Shown piece by piece: positions 44,973 to 58,008 of a stretch of 64,000 nt of DNA. This DNA is from Gonapodya prolifera JEL478. Its lineage: Eukaryota > Monoblepharomycota > Monoblepharidomycetes > Monoblepharidales > Gonapodyaceae. The notes beneath the pieces were generated by a model that was not told the DNA's origin, did not search any database, and saw only the letters and a program-made list of their open reading frames with translations. The stretch covers positions 1-64,000 of the forward strand of contig KQ965759.1 in assembly GCA_001574975.1 (NCBI GenBank). The letters are read 5' to 3'. The first letter of the stretch is position 1, and the number at the start of each line of letters is the position of its first letter. The translations under genes were made by a program, and so were the position numbers.

Positions 44973-46024
44973 AATCACCGACCGCTCTCCAGATCAGCCC
45001 AACACCTGCCGAAAAGTCCATACCTTCCTCACCTACAAAACAAACAATACAAAACTCACACCCGCCACAACCCTAGAGGGCGGCACAAGATCCAAACGAG
45101 GTGGCGCTTCACAAAAATCCAACCTAGGGTTGAACGGCACCTCAAACAAACCTCAGCTCATTGTCAAAAAGATGAGAAACCGACTTCATGCAACGTCAAC
45201 CATTAGCCGAGTGTTATCTCAATGTTCAAGGGCTTATGATAAGCTATACCTCAATTTTACATTATGATAATTAGTGATTTAGTTTATTGTTGGAAAATCA
45301 ATGCGAATACTGTTCAGTTTATAACAGGACCGCTCACCCGTGCCAAAGGAATCAAAGCCCTATCCTTTGCCACTATGCCGTATCCCAAGTTTCGCTTATT
45401 CCCCCACGTGTGGCGATGGAGGGAATGTCATGTTGCGATATTGCATTCACCGGTTGCATCTCATTACCTTGGATCTCGGGCCGTCCCACACAAGATCGGG
45501 ACCGATGTGTGATTTCCAGGTGGAGGGGATGGAATATTTGAAAGACTGAATGCAGTCCTCATTCTCCAACGTTTCAAAGCGGACCTCAGTCAGCTCTCCA
45601 CGAGACCTTGGGAATCAACTAGGGTGATGTCACCCCACGCCGGCACCCGAGATTGGTAGCGGCATATTGAGAGCAACAAGGCGCTGGACATCAGCGCGAC
45701 ATGTGACTTGTCCTGGCTTCAGAGGCGACCTCACGTCATTGCCCAAATGAGTGAAAAAGGCGCTGGCAGTACATGACGGCGCTACTCTCTCCAGCCACCT
45801 CAACCTCCAAGCTTCGTAAAAGCATCTTATCTTAACTTATAGACCACTAGATTATGTTGACGCTGCATGTCAATATAAGGATGCTACCCTCCGCGGCTGA
45901 ATTACTGTATCAAGTTCCACACGGGCGAGATCGGGCTTTGCCCCGATATTTTCCAGTAATACCGTGTATAACGCCTCCAAGACACTTCGAAAAACCTTGC
46001 GTCTCCGGTTGAATTTTTGCAGGT
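44973..46024. other. Gene-poor stretch
   Basis: About 1 kb without a recognisable gene. Short frames at 45264-45549 overlap in three frames and show no family. The right end may hold the first exon of the thioesterase-like gene, which I could not place. Confidence 0.4.
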
Positions 46025-47395
46025 GTGAATTGGTCCCGCTATTGCTTCCGACCCAAGCGCAACACACGCAAGCCATCGCCCGTGTTTCCCGACTTCGACT
46101 CCTTCTTCGCGCTGACCGCAGTCTCGTCCACTCCTGAGCGCTGCGTGTACAGGCGAATCGCACCGGAAGAGATGACGTTCGGAGCACCCGCAATCGGACC
46201 GGGGAAGTGCGTCATCACACACAATTCGTATCGCGCGGGAGACGCTGACGCTGTTTGTGATGGCAGGATGTACGGAGGGTACCTCAACGCGCTCACGGCA
46301 AAGGCCATTCTCAATGCGGTCCAGCCCAGAGGGTTTCCCCACATCATGACACTCACGGCGGACATCATCGCGACGGTGGCAGTGGGAGAGGAAGTCGGTG
46401 GGTACTGCTTCTTCTTCTGGTGCCAAATGAACCCAAAGTGGACTCAACACGTCAAACCGATGGGCAGAAATCGAAATCGAAATCATCCGCTCCACACGTC
46501 GCCTTTGCTTTGTCCGTGCCACCGCCCGATCTGCCGCATCCCGGAGCGCGCTTGTGCTCGCCCAGTCCGTGTGCGGGCACCGCTCCTCCCCCTCCCCTTC
46601 ACCCACCTCCGGAACCCGCCTATCCCCCCGGTACGACTTCTCCCACCTCTGGCACCCAGCCCCAACTCCCACCACCGGAGTGCCGGACGTGATCACGAAA
46701 GTCACGGGTCAGCCACGCCCGGACCATTTGGCGCGGTCGCAGAGGATCGTGCGGACGTTGCATCGGGGCGGAAGTGCGAAGCGCTCACCGAGGATACTCT
46801 CGCGGAGCGAACCCGAGGCATAGGCGCGATACCGCCGACCGAGGCAACCGCCGGAGGCGGATTACTTGAACCGGAACGATAATGGAAAGCGCTGACCGAG
46901 GAGTCTGCCTGAGGCGAATGACCTATAGAGTGATGGACTGATCGAGTAGTTCACTGGTGGAGAATGGCCCACGAAGCGAAATAGTCCAAATGTTTTTCAA
47001 TGGAAATTGTACAGTATATGCACTCTATACTTATTCACACCTTGTCTCCTTCCTCCCATCGCATAGGTCATCCATCTGGCCGCTCCGTGGACCAACTAGT
47101 GAGTTCTCAAGCGTCGCTCTTCTGCGACACCATCCCCCTCTCGGCCGTCCTTCGGCGCGAAATCGGCCCCCTGATTCCCTCGGTGACCACCTCGCTCAGC
47201 TTGCAATTCTACAAACCGTTTCCGCCCGACACGTTCGATCGTATGGACGCCTGCTGGGGAGGTGGTTGGGTTCCAGAGACAGGCGAGGACGGTTTTGGGT
47301 GTGGAGACCAAGGCGTATTACGAGCAGGTTGTGGGGATAAGTGGCCGATTAGTAGGTTGGAACATGGGCAGGCCAAGAAGAAGGCGAAGCTGTAG
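46025..47395 (+). CDS. Acyl-CoA thioesterase-like (hotdog) protein, 3' structure uncertain
   Basis: The first exon block contains DFDSFFALTAVSSTPERC, DGRMYGGYLNALTAKAIL and TLTADIIATVAVGEEV. After a GT-AG intron (about 46400-46471) it continues EIEIEIIRSTRRLCFVRATA, a strand pattern typical of TesB-like or fungal thioesterase-like hotdog proteins (first domain ends V-E-V-x-V-x-R-xGRR-x-x-F-V-R-A). A later block (about 47095-47260) gives LRREIGPLIPSVTTSLSLQF, resembling the second hotdog domain. The stretch between (46700-47050) is low-complexity and repetitive and breaks the frame as read, so the gene may be spliced or damaged. The ATG at 46025 is only the first in the open frame; an upstream exon is likely. 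It would hydrolyse acyl-CoA esters if intact. Confidence 0.5.
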
Positions 47396-47496
47396 TTGGA
47401 TGGATATTTTTTCTGTGGCTACCTTATAGAAGTGTGATGGTGAACTTATAAAATGCAATTGAAGAAGCAATTTCAATTTGTCCACTGGAATGGACC

Positions 47497-48952
47497 ATGA
47501 CCGCCGTCCGCCTGAAAATCCACGCATCGAGTCGTCGCATACCGTTGCTCTCTCTCTATCCGCTCGCTAAATCCGCGAGGAATCCCATCGCCCTCCCCAG
47601 CACATTGCATGCCCTTCCGAACCGCCGAAGCTTCAGTTCGGATGCCACGGATGAATCCACGCCTATCCGTACCCAGGTGTCGAAGGGGCTCGCTTACCAG
47701 TGAGTCGAGCGAGATGGGTTCTTCCCGCGTGAAGTGCGGACAAGTGACGCCAAACGGCCCGGTGTCAATCCCACCAAGCATGATCGGCCCACCTTTACGC
47801 CCAAACCCGCTCCCCACACCGACGTTTCTCGTTCCGGATCCGTACGGCTACGTGGACTTTTCGCGACATCTCGCGCACCGGCCGCTTTACTCGCGGCTGG
47901 CCAAAGACCGGACCGTGATTAGCTTCGACCCCCCGGGGGCCGGGAGCTCGACCAGGAAGCCCATGGTGTCGATGGACGAAATGCTTTCGGCGATTAAAGG
48001 TGATTCCTGTGTCGCGGCATGACCGGGTCGGGGTCGTCGCTCAGACGAATGCATTCACAACTGCACCTCGCTTAACCAGAGACCATCTCGCTCGTCGGGA
48101 TAACCCAGCCCATCGACTTCATCGGGCACAGCCAGGGTGCTATCGTTGCTCTCGCCATGGCGCTCCAACGGCCCGACATGGTGCGCCGTTTGGTCCTCGT
48201 GTCGGGCGCGTCGGGGTTCCCGGCCATGTCGCACGCGGAGGGCGCGATTTGGAACTCGACGCACCCGCTTCACGGGGAGTTTTTACGTCGGATGGCGCTT
48301 TTTTACGTGTTTCGGCGACGTGGGTTCGAAAGTGCGGTCATCAAGACCATCAATTGGAGTCGGTGGGAGGGCGCGGAGAAGCCGGGGTATGGTGCCCCGC
48401 CGGATCACAAGTGGTTCAAGGATCATTTGGGCAGGCCGGTGACGCTGAGAAAGTTTTTCGGGAAGGTTCGGCCGCGGACACGTGGGTTATGATTTGGGCT
48501 TGATATCGAACGTGGGGGGGGGGGGATTGACAAGAACGTCTTTTCAGTCTGGTTCGCGAGGGTTCTGTCTCAACTCGAGTGAGTTCGAACGATCATTGAG
48601 TCTGAAATCATTGTTCCAAGGTCATACGACTCTTCTTTCCCACCACCAACAGCTACAGCGCTCGTCTCACAGACGTCCACGTACCAACTCTTGCAGTTTG
48701 CGGTCGCCTGGATACCCAATGCCCCCCACCCGTAAGTGCTCTATATTTTCCACGTTTGCATGTCTATGCTCACTCATGCCTCGTCTTCAGTGTACTGTCG
48801 AACTCGTGGATGGAATCCCCCATGCGGAAGGCTACATCTTCGAGCAAAGCGGGCATTACCCAATGGTGGAGGAGGAAGAAGAGTTTTGGAAGGTTGTAGA
48901 CGGGTTCTTGTTGGCAGAGCACGTAGATGCGGAAGTCGCGTTTGGTGATTAA
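47497..48952 (+). CDS. Alpha/beta hydrolase, possibly organelle-targeted
   Basis: The ATG at 47497 opens a basic, Ser-rich N-terminus (MTAVRLKIHASSRRIPLLSL) like a mitochondrial presequence. The core follows in several exons: PDPYGYVDFSRHLAHRPLYS, RTVISFDPPGAGSSTRKP, an intron (about 48000-48092), then nucleophile elbow IDFIGHSQGAIVALAMALQR, MVRRLVLVSGASGFPAM, and further exons with TDVHVPTLAVCGRLDTQCPP (acid) and FEQSGHYPMVEEEEEFW (His) ending at 48952. The triad Ser-Asp-His is therefore complete. Proline-iminopeptidase-like or esterase activity is possible; no substrate can be assigned. Exon ends around 47700-47740 and 48490-48640 are not fixed. REI1 starts only 134 bases downstream of its stop on the same strand. 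Confidence 0.75.
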
Positions 48953-49086
48953 GATATGAATTTCAAGTTTTGTTGTAACAAAAAGTCAACGAGCTTCAAT
49001 GGCCACAGTCGGGGCAAGAAGAGAAAACTTATCGTGAAACCGAAGAGCGATCACACGTTTTTGTATCTGTTGAACTTTCTCCGCGA

Positions 49087-50772
49087 ATGGCGACGTACGA
49101 TCTGGAACCCGCGCACTCGGTGGCGGACGACGCGGAAACGGGAACCCATTTCTCAGAGACGGCTTCCATCGCACCGTCCACCGCAGAGTCGAGAGTGAGC
49201 ACGAAGGGTCTCTTCACGTGCATTTCGTGCCAGGTGGGGTTCACTACCGCGGACGCTCAGTGAGTGTTTGGAGGGTGTAGTGCAAGGCGAGTGCTGGGCA
49301 TTGAAAGTTTATCTCTTCCTTTCGCCAAGGCGAGAGCATTACAAGTCGGACTGGCACCGGTACAATCTTAAAAGAAAAGTTGCGTTGCTTCCTCCGGTCT
49401 CCGAAGATGGCTTCAAGCAGAGGATGTTAGGTCGGTTGCCGGATCGTATTTCGTAAGCCCACGGAAAACTGAACCGTAACTACCCCAAAGCCCAACAAAA
49501 CAAGACGCGGGAGGACGTTGAAAGAGCCCAGTTCTCCGCCGAATGTGTCGCCTGCAACAAAACCTACTACACCCACAACGCTTACCAGAACCACCTCCAG
49601 AGCAACAAGCACAGGGACGCGATGTTGGCATATGAGAAAAAGCACGGAGCGGGACAAAAGTCAGCACCGGGGAGCGCGTCTCACCCGAAGGTCGCAGCTG
49701 CTGTTATTGGAGCTTCAGCAGATACAGATTCAGCGTCGCAACGCAGTGGGAACGAATCCAATGGTGCTCAGGGACCTTCGCAACATCAAGTCCTGGAGTG
49801 GAAGCGACGCTTGGCGGACGCGAAGACGGAGGAGGAGATTGAAAAGATTGCGGACGAGAAGATCGCTGCTGCTGTTCGGCTCAATCCTGATGCTGACTGT
49901 TTGTTCTGCAGCCATCAAAGCGGGGACCTTGAAGCGTAAGTTCTTGGTGCCTTACTTTCTTCGAGAGGCGTCGTTCCACCGTTCATATTTGTTTTGGCCT
50001 CCTTCATATTATAGAAACCTGGAGCACATGTCAATCAGTCATACCTTCTTTATTCCCGACATTGACTTCATCAGCGACGTTCGTGGGCTAGTGTCTTACC
50101 TCGGAGAGAAGATTTCTGTGGGCAACACGTGCATTTACTGCAACGGCAAAGGACGCCAGCTTCACACATTAGACGCTGTTCGGAAACACATGGTGAGAAC
50201 GTGATTCGAGGCGTTTAGACCGTGGTCTTTGTGGCTCAAGTTCCCGCGCGGTGTGTTTCCAGGTCGACAAAGGCCACACCAAGGTAGCATACGAGGACGG
50301 TGCCGACGAGGAAATTTCGCGATTTTACGCGTTCCCCGACGACGACGGCTCTGAAGGCTCAGGCTCTGACGAAGACTTTGCTGCAGCCTCGAACGGCGCT
50401 GAACTGGTCCTACCCGACGGGCGCAAGATCGGGCACCGCTCGCTGCGAACCTTCTACAAGCAGAACTTCGTGGGACCCATGATGTCCTCGGGCGGACAGG
50501 GGGCGTCCAACCTCCTTGCCGCGAAACTCGCGCAGCAATACCGCTTTCTCGGGGCCGCACCGTCCTCGTCATCCGCTGGAGCGCTTGTTCCGGTGGGAAT
50601 GTCGGGAGTTCAGGCTCTGGTGAGCTTGCGGAACGTGGAGCAGGTGGCCAAAGCGGCACGGAAGGAGCGCAGGGCCAAGGTTGTTGCACAGAGGACGCAG
50701 AGAAGGGAGGAGCTTATGTTTGGAATGAAGGGGAACAGCCAGAAGCATTACAGGGCGCAGGTCGACTTCTAA
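49087..50772 (+). CDS. REI1: REI1/ZNF622 pre-60S ribosome maturation factor
   Basis: Exons 49087-49259, 49330-49430, 49491-49935, 50015-50192 and 50263-50772 join in frame to 468 residues. Zinc finger 1 is FTCISCQVGF...REHYKSDWHR (C45, C48, H61, H67). Finger 2 is ECVACNKTYY...NHLQSNKH (C110, C113, H126, H132). Then come DCLFCSHQSGDLEA with NLEHMSISHTFFIPD, CIYCNGKGRQLHTLDAVRKH, and the C-terminal block NFVGPMMSSGGQGASNLLAA with MFGMKGNSQKHYRAQ. Rei1 acts in the cytoplasm late in 60S assembly, with Arx1 release and tail insertion in the exit tunnel. All introns are phase-consistent and the conserved blocks are intact. The start is set by agreement with the family and by lack of coding sequence upstream. 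Confidence 0.93.
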
Positions 50773-51052
50773 GTGTTCGCGGACGTGTGGTGCAGCGATG
50801 CTCACGAAAACGACGCCGAATGTTTTCTAGTGAACATCAATGCTATGTTCATCTGCAGGCGTTGGTAAATTTTGTCATCTTCTAGTATATGGTGCAGGTC
50901 CCTTGAAGCATCAATGCCTGATATCGTTCCCTTGTACGTTGCTCGAAATTGGAAAATCGTTATCGAACGGCATCTTGTGAACGCTGTTATTTACTTTGTA
51001 CATGTCAGATTGGAATCAAATGATGTTGTGACAAATACAAAAATACTGGACA
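50773..51052. other. Convergent intergenic stretch
   Basis: About 280 bases between the REI1 stop and the stop of the first Zn2Cys6 gene. AT-rich, no feature seen. Confidence 0.4.
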
Positions 51053-54000
51053 TCAATCCTGATATTCATCAGGGTTCACTTCAACAACACGCTCCGCCAA
51101 ATCAAGTGAGCCAAGAACATTCGTCATTGGGACCGTATCTGCGCGAATAAGTGCGTGTGATAACGGCAAAAAGAATTGATTGCCTAGATCTCAGTACTCA
51201 CCTCTCACAGTTGCTACCCAGCTATATGTTTCGCAATGACAGAGCATCAACGTGTGGTTCCCCGGAGAAACGAAAAAACGCACAAGACTACTTACAGATT
51301 CCAAACACCTTCACCCGCCTTGGTCCCTGTGGAGCGAAGCACACGCCCATGAACGTCAGCCTATGCAAGGGAGTTCATAACAACGTTGTTTAAAGCTGGG
51401 TCAGAGATCCAACGCGTAGTGCCAATACTGTTTATGACTTCGGAAAGTGAAATTCCTTGCCGAACAGCTCCATCAAACCTGGAAACAGTGGGGTTCGATG
51501 TCGACCTCCATGTTTCCGGTGCCATTGAAAGTGCGTGCTTGACACATAGAAGATGGATGACGCCAATCTGGAAGATGTGAAAGAGAACAACTGTTCCAGG
51601 GATCGGAAACGTTGGTTCTTCTTTCAAAAGTCTGTCAATGAGTCTCGTACAGGCGCTCGCGAGCTCTACGCAAGACAGGAACTTTTCATTGCTGACCCTT
51701 GTCCAATTGTTGCCTGTCAACATCGCTAAGTGATGCCTTGAACTCGAGTTGTGACTCACCACGATATATCATCGAGCATATTTTTGGTCCGTGGTCCCAT
51801 AGGATCAGCCAGCTTGAATACACCATAATCGCCATCACGGCAATCGGGTATGGCACGCTGGAAGGCAGATCTCGGCGTCCGTCAAACCACCCCTGGTAGA
51901 CATTATCGGAAGCCAAGAGGTGTACTGCAGGAGGGAAAGCCTCGATCATATCAAATGGTTCTTGTGAAAGTTCTCCAGGATGATAATTGAGCATGTGGTT
52001 ACACTCAGCAGCCTCGCCGTGTGTGTTTTAAACTCCATTTTTTCTGATAATGGCTCATTGGGTTCGCGGAGAGAGCGACTGGTAGCTAGGCGAACAACAG
52101 TCCGACTTTGCTTTGCGATGCCAGCATATAAAAGCCACACTTGGTCTTTTGTCGAAGCCAGGTTTGAGTTATTATCCATGAAGAGTGGGGGATCAGCCTG
52201 AACAAAGCAACTTGGGGTATTCACGCCACGTCCGACTAAAGGGGTAGGATCCAAGTTAAAATAAGTTTCCGCACAGGGCAACAGAAGATCCGGCTGCCGA
52301 TCAGATAGTCGAGGCTGACTCCTGGACCCCAGTGCGATAACAGAATCGGAGCACCAACATAACCTAGTCAGATGATGACATCAATTCAAATGAACACTTG
52401 ATGGGCGTGGCAGGGACAAAGTTAAACGTAACACGCACCACCATTCTCTACGCCTCTCCTCTCTCTCCACCCAATCCATTTGCACCGAGGGATGAACCTA
52501 CCCATCCAAATTCATTGCTTTAGCGATAGTGAGGGTAAAGTGGAACCACTGACGACCAGTGAGACAAGTTATCATACATAAAACGCCTCGAGTTGAGAAA
52601 ATTCTGCAATGAAAATACACCGACTGCCCACTTGCCGCACGTCCCATATCCGACATGATAAAAGTTGACCGTAATAGGAGTGCTTGGAATGTCGAAAAGC
52701 GTACTGCACCACTCTGCTTCGCAGCTTCGATGGCCCATTTCAAGTATCGTGCCGCTCTCGTTGAGAAAGACGTTCGGGTGACGTCGCGGGCGGGATGTTT
52801 CCGACAGCCCAAACAAAGCACGCAGAGAAGTAGCAGAGGATCCACTGTTCCGGATCTTATACGAGCAAAAAAAAGGATGGTCGGTGTACAACTGAGAGTG
52901 CTGGGGTTGGATGTTAGATTCCTATCCGTGACTGCATTCGTTCTGTGACATACAGAAAAGTTTGTCGCCAGATTTCATGTCCTCGAATGCTTTAAACACT
53001 ATGTCGTTCGCAATTTTCGCGCTTGGAAGAGGCGGTAAGTCATCGAATAGTGTGAGGTGACGTGGTAATGGATAACGAAGCTCCCAAATTGATGAAGAAG
53101 GAGCGAGAGTGTTACTGAAATATTGCGGAAAGGTGCCAAATCGGGCAGAACTGTCGCAGGGGCTGACGTTTATCGTTGCAGAAAAGCCGCCTCCAGTCTC
53201 CCAAGATCTGCTTTGAGATCGGTTTGCAAACCCAGGATCCATCGTTGAAACTGCAATGTGATCTGGAGATGTCGCTGCAAGATAACTCATTTCTACGACT
53301 ATTGCGTCGCGTGGTGGTGTTCGCATGCGTCCTCCAGTGTCGGACGCTATATCAATGGCACGGAACAGACTTTGATGTTCTGATATGCTTTGACGAGAAA
53401 TCACACTATGTGACGACGAATCTCCGGCTGGATCGCTTGAGTTAAATCCGCCGGAAACAAGCCGAGCTTGGCTCGAGTTGGGCCTCTTGGTGCATCCCCT
53501 GATTCTCGATGTGATGGGTTGTGCGCTTCCTTGGGAGAGTCCGACGAATAAGATCCCTGAGTAAGGGCGAGATCATCATGGCCGTTTAGCGATGATGGAG
53601 TGAAATCCACTAGGGAAGTTCGCCGGTAGGCCTGGGAAAGAGACGGTGTGTTGTGCTGAGCGATTTCGAATCATCCATCGTGTCACACAATACTGTCAGT
53701 GCTTACTGTTTCCGGGGTTCCAGTTGAGCTATCCTTTCTATTTTCATCGCTTGCCAAAGACAAAGATGACGCGCGCCTCCGTTTTATCGCACTTTTGCGA
53801 TGGAAGGTGGCAGGTGGACTCGAGCTCGCAGACGTGGCCAACTGCAACAAATCTCGCGGAGAGTGCTGAAGTGGGATATTTTGAGCGTTGAGACGCTAGA
53901 AAGTGAACGGGCTCATTTCAGCTGTCAATTTTGACGTGGATTTCGAACTCACCCTCAATGGTGCCGATCGCGCCGAAAGCGGATCCGCCGCAAGACCTCG

Positions 54001-54346
54001 TGGCTTCTGCTCCCAGCTGCAATCGCACTCTATGTCGCGTTGTTCGCAGTGCGAGCATCGGGGTTGTCGCGCGTCGCATCTGTGTGTCAGTAGGTGACAG
54101 TCAATGTTGTTCCGATTCGCTGTTGTCGTACAGCGTTGCTCACTTGGTCTTCGCAGCTCGACAGGCACGGCACGCTTTCGAAACAAGCGTTTGCCGCTGC
54201 GTCGCGTGGATCCTTCGATGCCATAATTCTGCGATTGGCTCGCGACAGGGGGATCGGCGCCACCAGATGCCATGCCGTCCCGTCCACACTACAGTATTTC
54301 GTGGCAGAGTAGCGACAAGAGGATAAAGACGGATGTATGAGTCCAA
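51053..54346 (-). CDS. Zn2Cys6 fungal transcription factor, array copy 1
   Basis: The zinc cluster is split by an intron: SKACRACRAAKT (end of exon 1, near 54140) then CDARQPRCSHCEQRDIEC (near 54050-54100), fulfilling C-x2-C-x6-C...C-x2-C-x6-C. Further exons give LTLFDDLPPLPSAKI (about 53030), the start of the fungal-specific middle domain (CLGCRKHPARD near 52790, RAARYLKWAIEAAKQ), a REERRR-type block (52460), FLSCVELASACTRLI (51650), and the last exon ending ERVVEVNPDEYQD at 51053. These proteins bind CGG-type promoter sites as dimers. The frame that paralogues use before the cluster (MASGGADPPV here) is shifted relative to it, so translation must start at 54346 with an unrelated N-terminus, or the gene is damaged. 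Middle exon ends are not all fixed. Confidence 0.75.
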
Positions 54347-54603
54347 ACAGAGTTACACCAGTCGCGACTGTTACCCCGAAGGTCCCTGAAACACCAGTGC
54401 GACCTTTCGAAAAAAATTGATAATACATACACAGTTTGACTATAAAGCAATAAGTCTAATGGTAGGCGATGCAAACAAAAGTCTACCCTATTTCGAAGGT
54501 GGATTCACCTTGTAGTGCAATTCATATCTTGCACGGGACATTCTAAAATGCGGGAATAAAACGAAGCATGGCATAAGCAACAGATGGATACTGATGCTGA
54601 TAA

Positions 54604-57600
54604 TCAATCCTGGTATTCCTCTGGGTTCAGTTCAACAATACGCTCAGTCAATTCTAGAGATCCAAGGGCACTAATGACCGGGATAACATCTTGAAAGAAA
54701 AAACGCTGCGTCAGGCCCGACATATCAGAACTAGAGAGCCTGATGATACCCACCCTTTAGTGTCGCCTCCCACAGATTCCATACACTCTCTCCCATTTTG
54801 GTCTCCGAAGCATGAATCCAAAGAACATGTCCATGCACTTCCGCTTTCGCAAGGGAGTCCATCGCAACAGTATTGAGTGCTTGTTCAGATGTCCACGATG
54901 CAGTTCCGATACTGCCCTGCGAGACATCGGAGAGCAACAATCCTTTTCCCAGAACTCCGTCTGATCCAGATGCGCCAGGACTCGATGTCGGTATTCCTAC
55001 TTTTGGCGCATTTGAAAGCGCATGCTTGGCACATAAAAGGTGGATGGCACCAATCTGAAAAATGTGAAACAGTACAGTTGTCCCCGGGATGGGGAAAGTT
55101 GGCGCTGCGCTCAAAAGAGCGCTGGTGAATTTGGTGCAGGTATTTGCAAGCTCAATGCACGGGAGGAAGCTCTCACTACCAACCCTGACGAAATTATACG
55201 TTCTTGTATTTAAAGTACGAGAAGGAAAAGTGGTAACACTGGACTCACCACGCGGTATCTTCAAGCATATTCTTGGTCTGTGGTCCCATAGGGATAACCC
55301 ACATTGAATATACCATAATTGACATCACGGCAATCGCGTAGGGGACACTGGAGGGCAGATCTCGTTGCTCGTCGAACCAACCCTGAAGATTATGAAATTC
55401 TCCCGAGGATGGCTCATTTGAGGCTAACAAGCGCACAGCGGGCGGGAACAGCTGTATCGCGGAATTTTAGGTGATGATTCTTTGAGCAGTGAGCCAGTAG
55501 CCTGCACTCACACTCAGCAGCCTAGCGGACACTTTGGTATGTATCTCAAATTCTGTTTTCACGAACAAGGGTTCCTTGCGCATATTCTTAGTGGTAAGCC
55601 TCAAAACGGTCCGATTCTGTTTCGCGAAGCCTGCAAATAGAAGCCACACATGGTCCTTCGTCATCTCCGACGTCACTTCTGGGCTGTCCATGAAATGTGG
55701 CGGGTCCGCCTGCACAATCCAACTGGGCAAATTCACAGGAGCGACTGATGGCGGAGGATCCAAGTTGAAGAAAGGTTCGGCGCATGGTAAAAGAATGGTA
55801 GACTGCATATCAGGTAGTCTGGGCTGTGACTTGTAACCGACCGCAATGACAGAATCCATGTACCAACACCACCTAGTGAGTTGACCAAACTATTATTGAT
55901 TCGAGCTGAACCTCTTCGATTCAATGCTCAAGAACCTACCACCACGCTCGTCGTCTCTCTTCTCGCTCAACCCAATCCATGTCTACTGAGGGATCAACTT
56001 CCAAATTCAAGCGCATCGCCTTAGCAATTGCGAGGGTAAAATCTAACCACTGAACGATTGTTCACCGAAAAGAAGTCAAGCAAGCTCCCGACCTTTCAAT
56101 ACAAACACTCACCGACTGCCCACTTGTCACATGTCCCATGTCAGTGAGCACGAAAGTTGTCCACAATATCAGCGACTGAAATGTGGTCAAGCTCAAAGTC
56201 CCGTTGATCGCATATTCCGTGGTCCATTTTAAGTACCGCGCTGCTCGCTTTGAGAACAGCGGCCGGATCACGTCACGTGCGCGGTGTTTTCGAGACCCTA
56301 AGCAAAGAACGGTGAGAAACAGGAGAGGATCGAGAGTCCCGGATCTGACGCGGGCAAAAAACGTTGGTTTATGAATAGGTAAGAACGCTGGACAACAACT
56401 GTCAGTCTGTTATTCTTCATTGATAATAGCATTGAAAAGCTTACGGAAGAGGTTGTCCCCATCTTGCGCATCCTGAAACACTTTGAAAATGATTTCATTC
56501 ATAGTTTCTGAACTTGGAAGTGGCGGTAAGTCATCGAAAAGGGATAGTTGTCGCGGTAATCCGCCAGAGAGATGTCCTCCAATCGATGACCATGAAGGAT
56601 TGATGTCTGTAGTCGGCGCAAGATGTTTAGGAAGTCTGGAGGCCCCGAGGGTAAACCCGTTTAGGTAAATTTTCGACGTGGAATGCAGTCCAGCATCGAT
56701 CTTTAGTGAAGCAAGTTCGAATGAATAGGCTGGCTGAGAGGACGTCGTGAAAGTGCCGAAGTTCAAATCTCTAGAAATCGTAGCTCGCGTCGAAATTGGA
56801 GATGCTAAGGCATGAGACGCGGTAGTCACGTCAGTCGACTGAGAAAGGTCCCACGTCGACGTCATCATTGAGATATTATTTAAAGTATTAACCGGGGTTC
56901 GAATGTCGGGTCGAAGCACTCACGTCGCTGGTGGCTGAGCCATGCTTCGGAATCTCCTCGCGTCCAGGAATGGCCGAACCCGTACCAACATCACTGAACG
57001 GACTGTGATGTTTGGCGATAGTGGCTGCACTTCGGTCCAGAGTCCCAGGTTGCACGTGTAATTCATGGGGAAGTCTCAGATCAGATGAAGTACTGGAGAG
57101 TGGCGCGCCTACGAAGGGTCCCTCGGTCAGTGGAACTTCCCTGGGAAGTTTTCGTTGTTGCGTTCGACCAGCGAGGGGGTCTGAAGGGTTATTTCTCTGT
57201 AGAAGGGCAGCAGAATCACGAGAGTCGCCAGCCAATGCGCCCGTCAATGAAGGAGCCAATTCCGGCGAGCTTTGCTGGTAGGTCTGGAAGCGAGACGGGG
57301 GTTAGCCTGACACGGTTACATCGTCGTTACATTATCAGGCGCACTGGAAAACAAGTACTTACAGTTCCCTCGGTGTATGATTTGGAGACTTCCACGTTCG
57401 AAACTTTCCCCAAAGACAAGAGTTCGCTCAGCAATGCGGCACTCGACGTCGTTACATTCATGGGAAGAGGAAGTGACGGGTGCGTCGGGTGCAAGTTTGA
57501 GCTCGCAGATGAGTCAGATTGGGGAAAGTTTTGAACTGAAGAGTGATGGAGTCGGACGGGCTGAGAGCTGGAATGAATCCGCTCAATGCGTCGTCGCTAG

Positions 57601-58008
57601 TGAAGGGAACTATGTCAGCATTTTGGAGTTTACAATCATTGTTTGCTCAGCTGCCTCCACGGTCAAAGACAGCTCAGACTCACCTTTTGTTCGGACCGCG
57701 CGGAAAGCGGATCCGCTGCGGGGCCTCGTGGTTTTGGCTCCCAGTTGTAATTGCACGCTAAGTCACGTCCTTCGCAGTGCGTGCATCGAGGTTGCCGAGA
57801 GTCACATCTGTTCGTTAGAAATGGCGCAATGCAGGTTGACAGAGCACGCGAAACAGTTGTCGCCGAGCGCTGCTCACCTCGTTTTGGCGGTTCGGCAGGC
57901 TAAACATGCTTTGGAAATGTAGCGGTTTTCTCGTCGACGCCTGGTCGTGCTTCCCTTGTTGGCGATTGCTGGTGGACTGCAAACGGAGCGATCGCTGCCA
58001 CCAATCAT
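54604..58008 (-). CDS. Zn2Cys6 fungal transcription factor, array copy 2
   Basis: The start at 58008 (MIGGSDRSVCSPPAIANK) leads to the cluster, split by an intron: SKACLACRTAKT (near 57880) and CDSRQPRCTHCEGRDLAC (near 57760-57810), then NWEPKPRGPAADPLSARS. Later exons carry SLFDDLPPLPSSETMNEI (about 56500), the fungal-specific middle domain (FSKRAARYLKWTTEYA near 56240), LPSSVPYAIAVMSIMVYSMW (about 55310), VGSESFLPCIELANTCTKF (55160) and the end ERIVELNPEEYQD at 54604. The upstream in-frame codon corresponding to the start in copy 4 (MSSREERDD) is no longer ATG here (ISSQEERVD), so translation begins about 11 codons later. All expected parts are present, so this copy looks functional. Targets unknown. 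Confidence 0.82.

Noticed and set aside
47734-47922. Alternative frame through the second alpha/beta hydrolase (MRTSDAKRPG)
   Set aside because: The other frame carries the conserved GYVDF and FDPPGAG blocks, so this one is a shadow.
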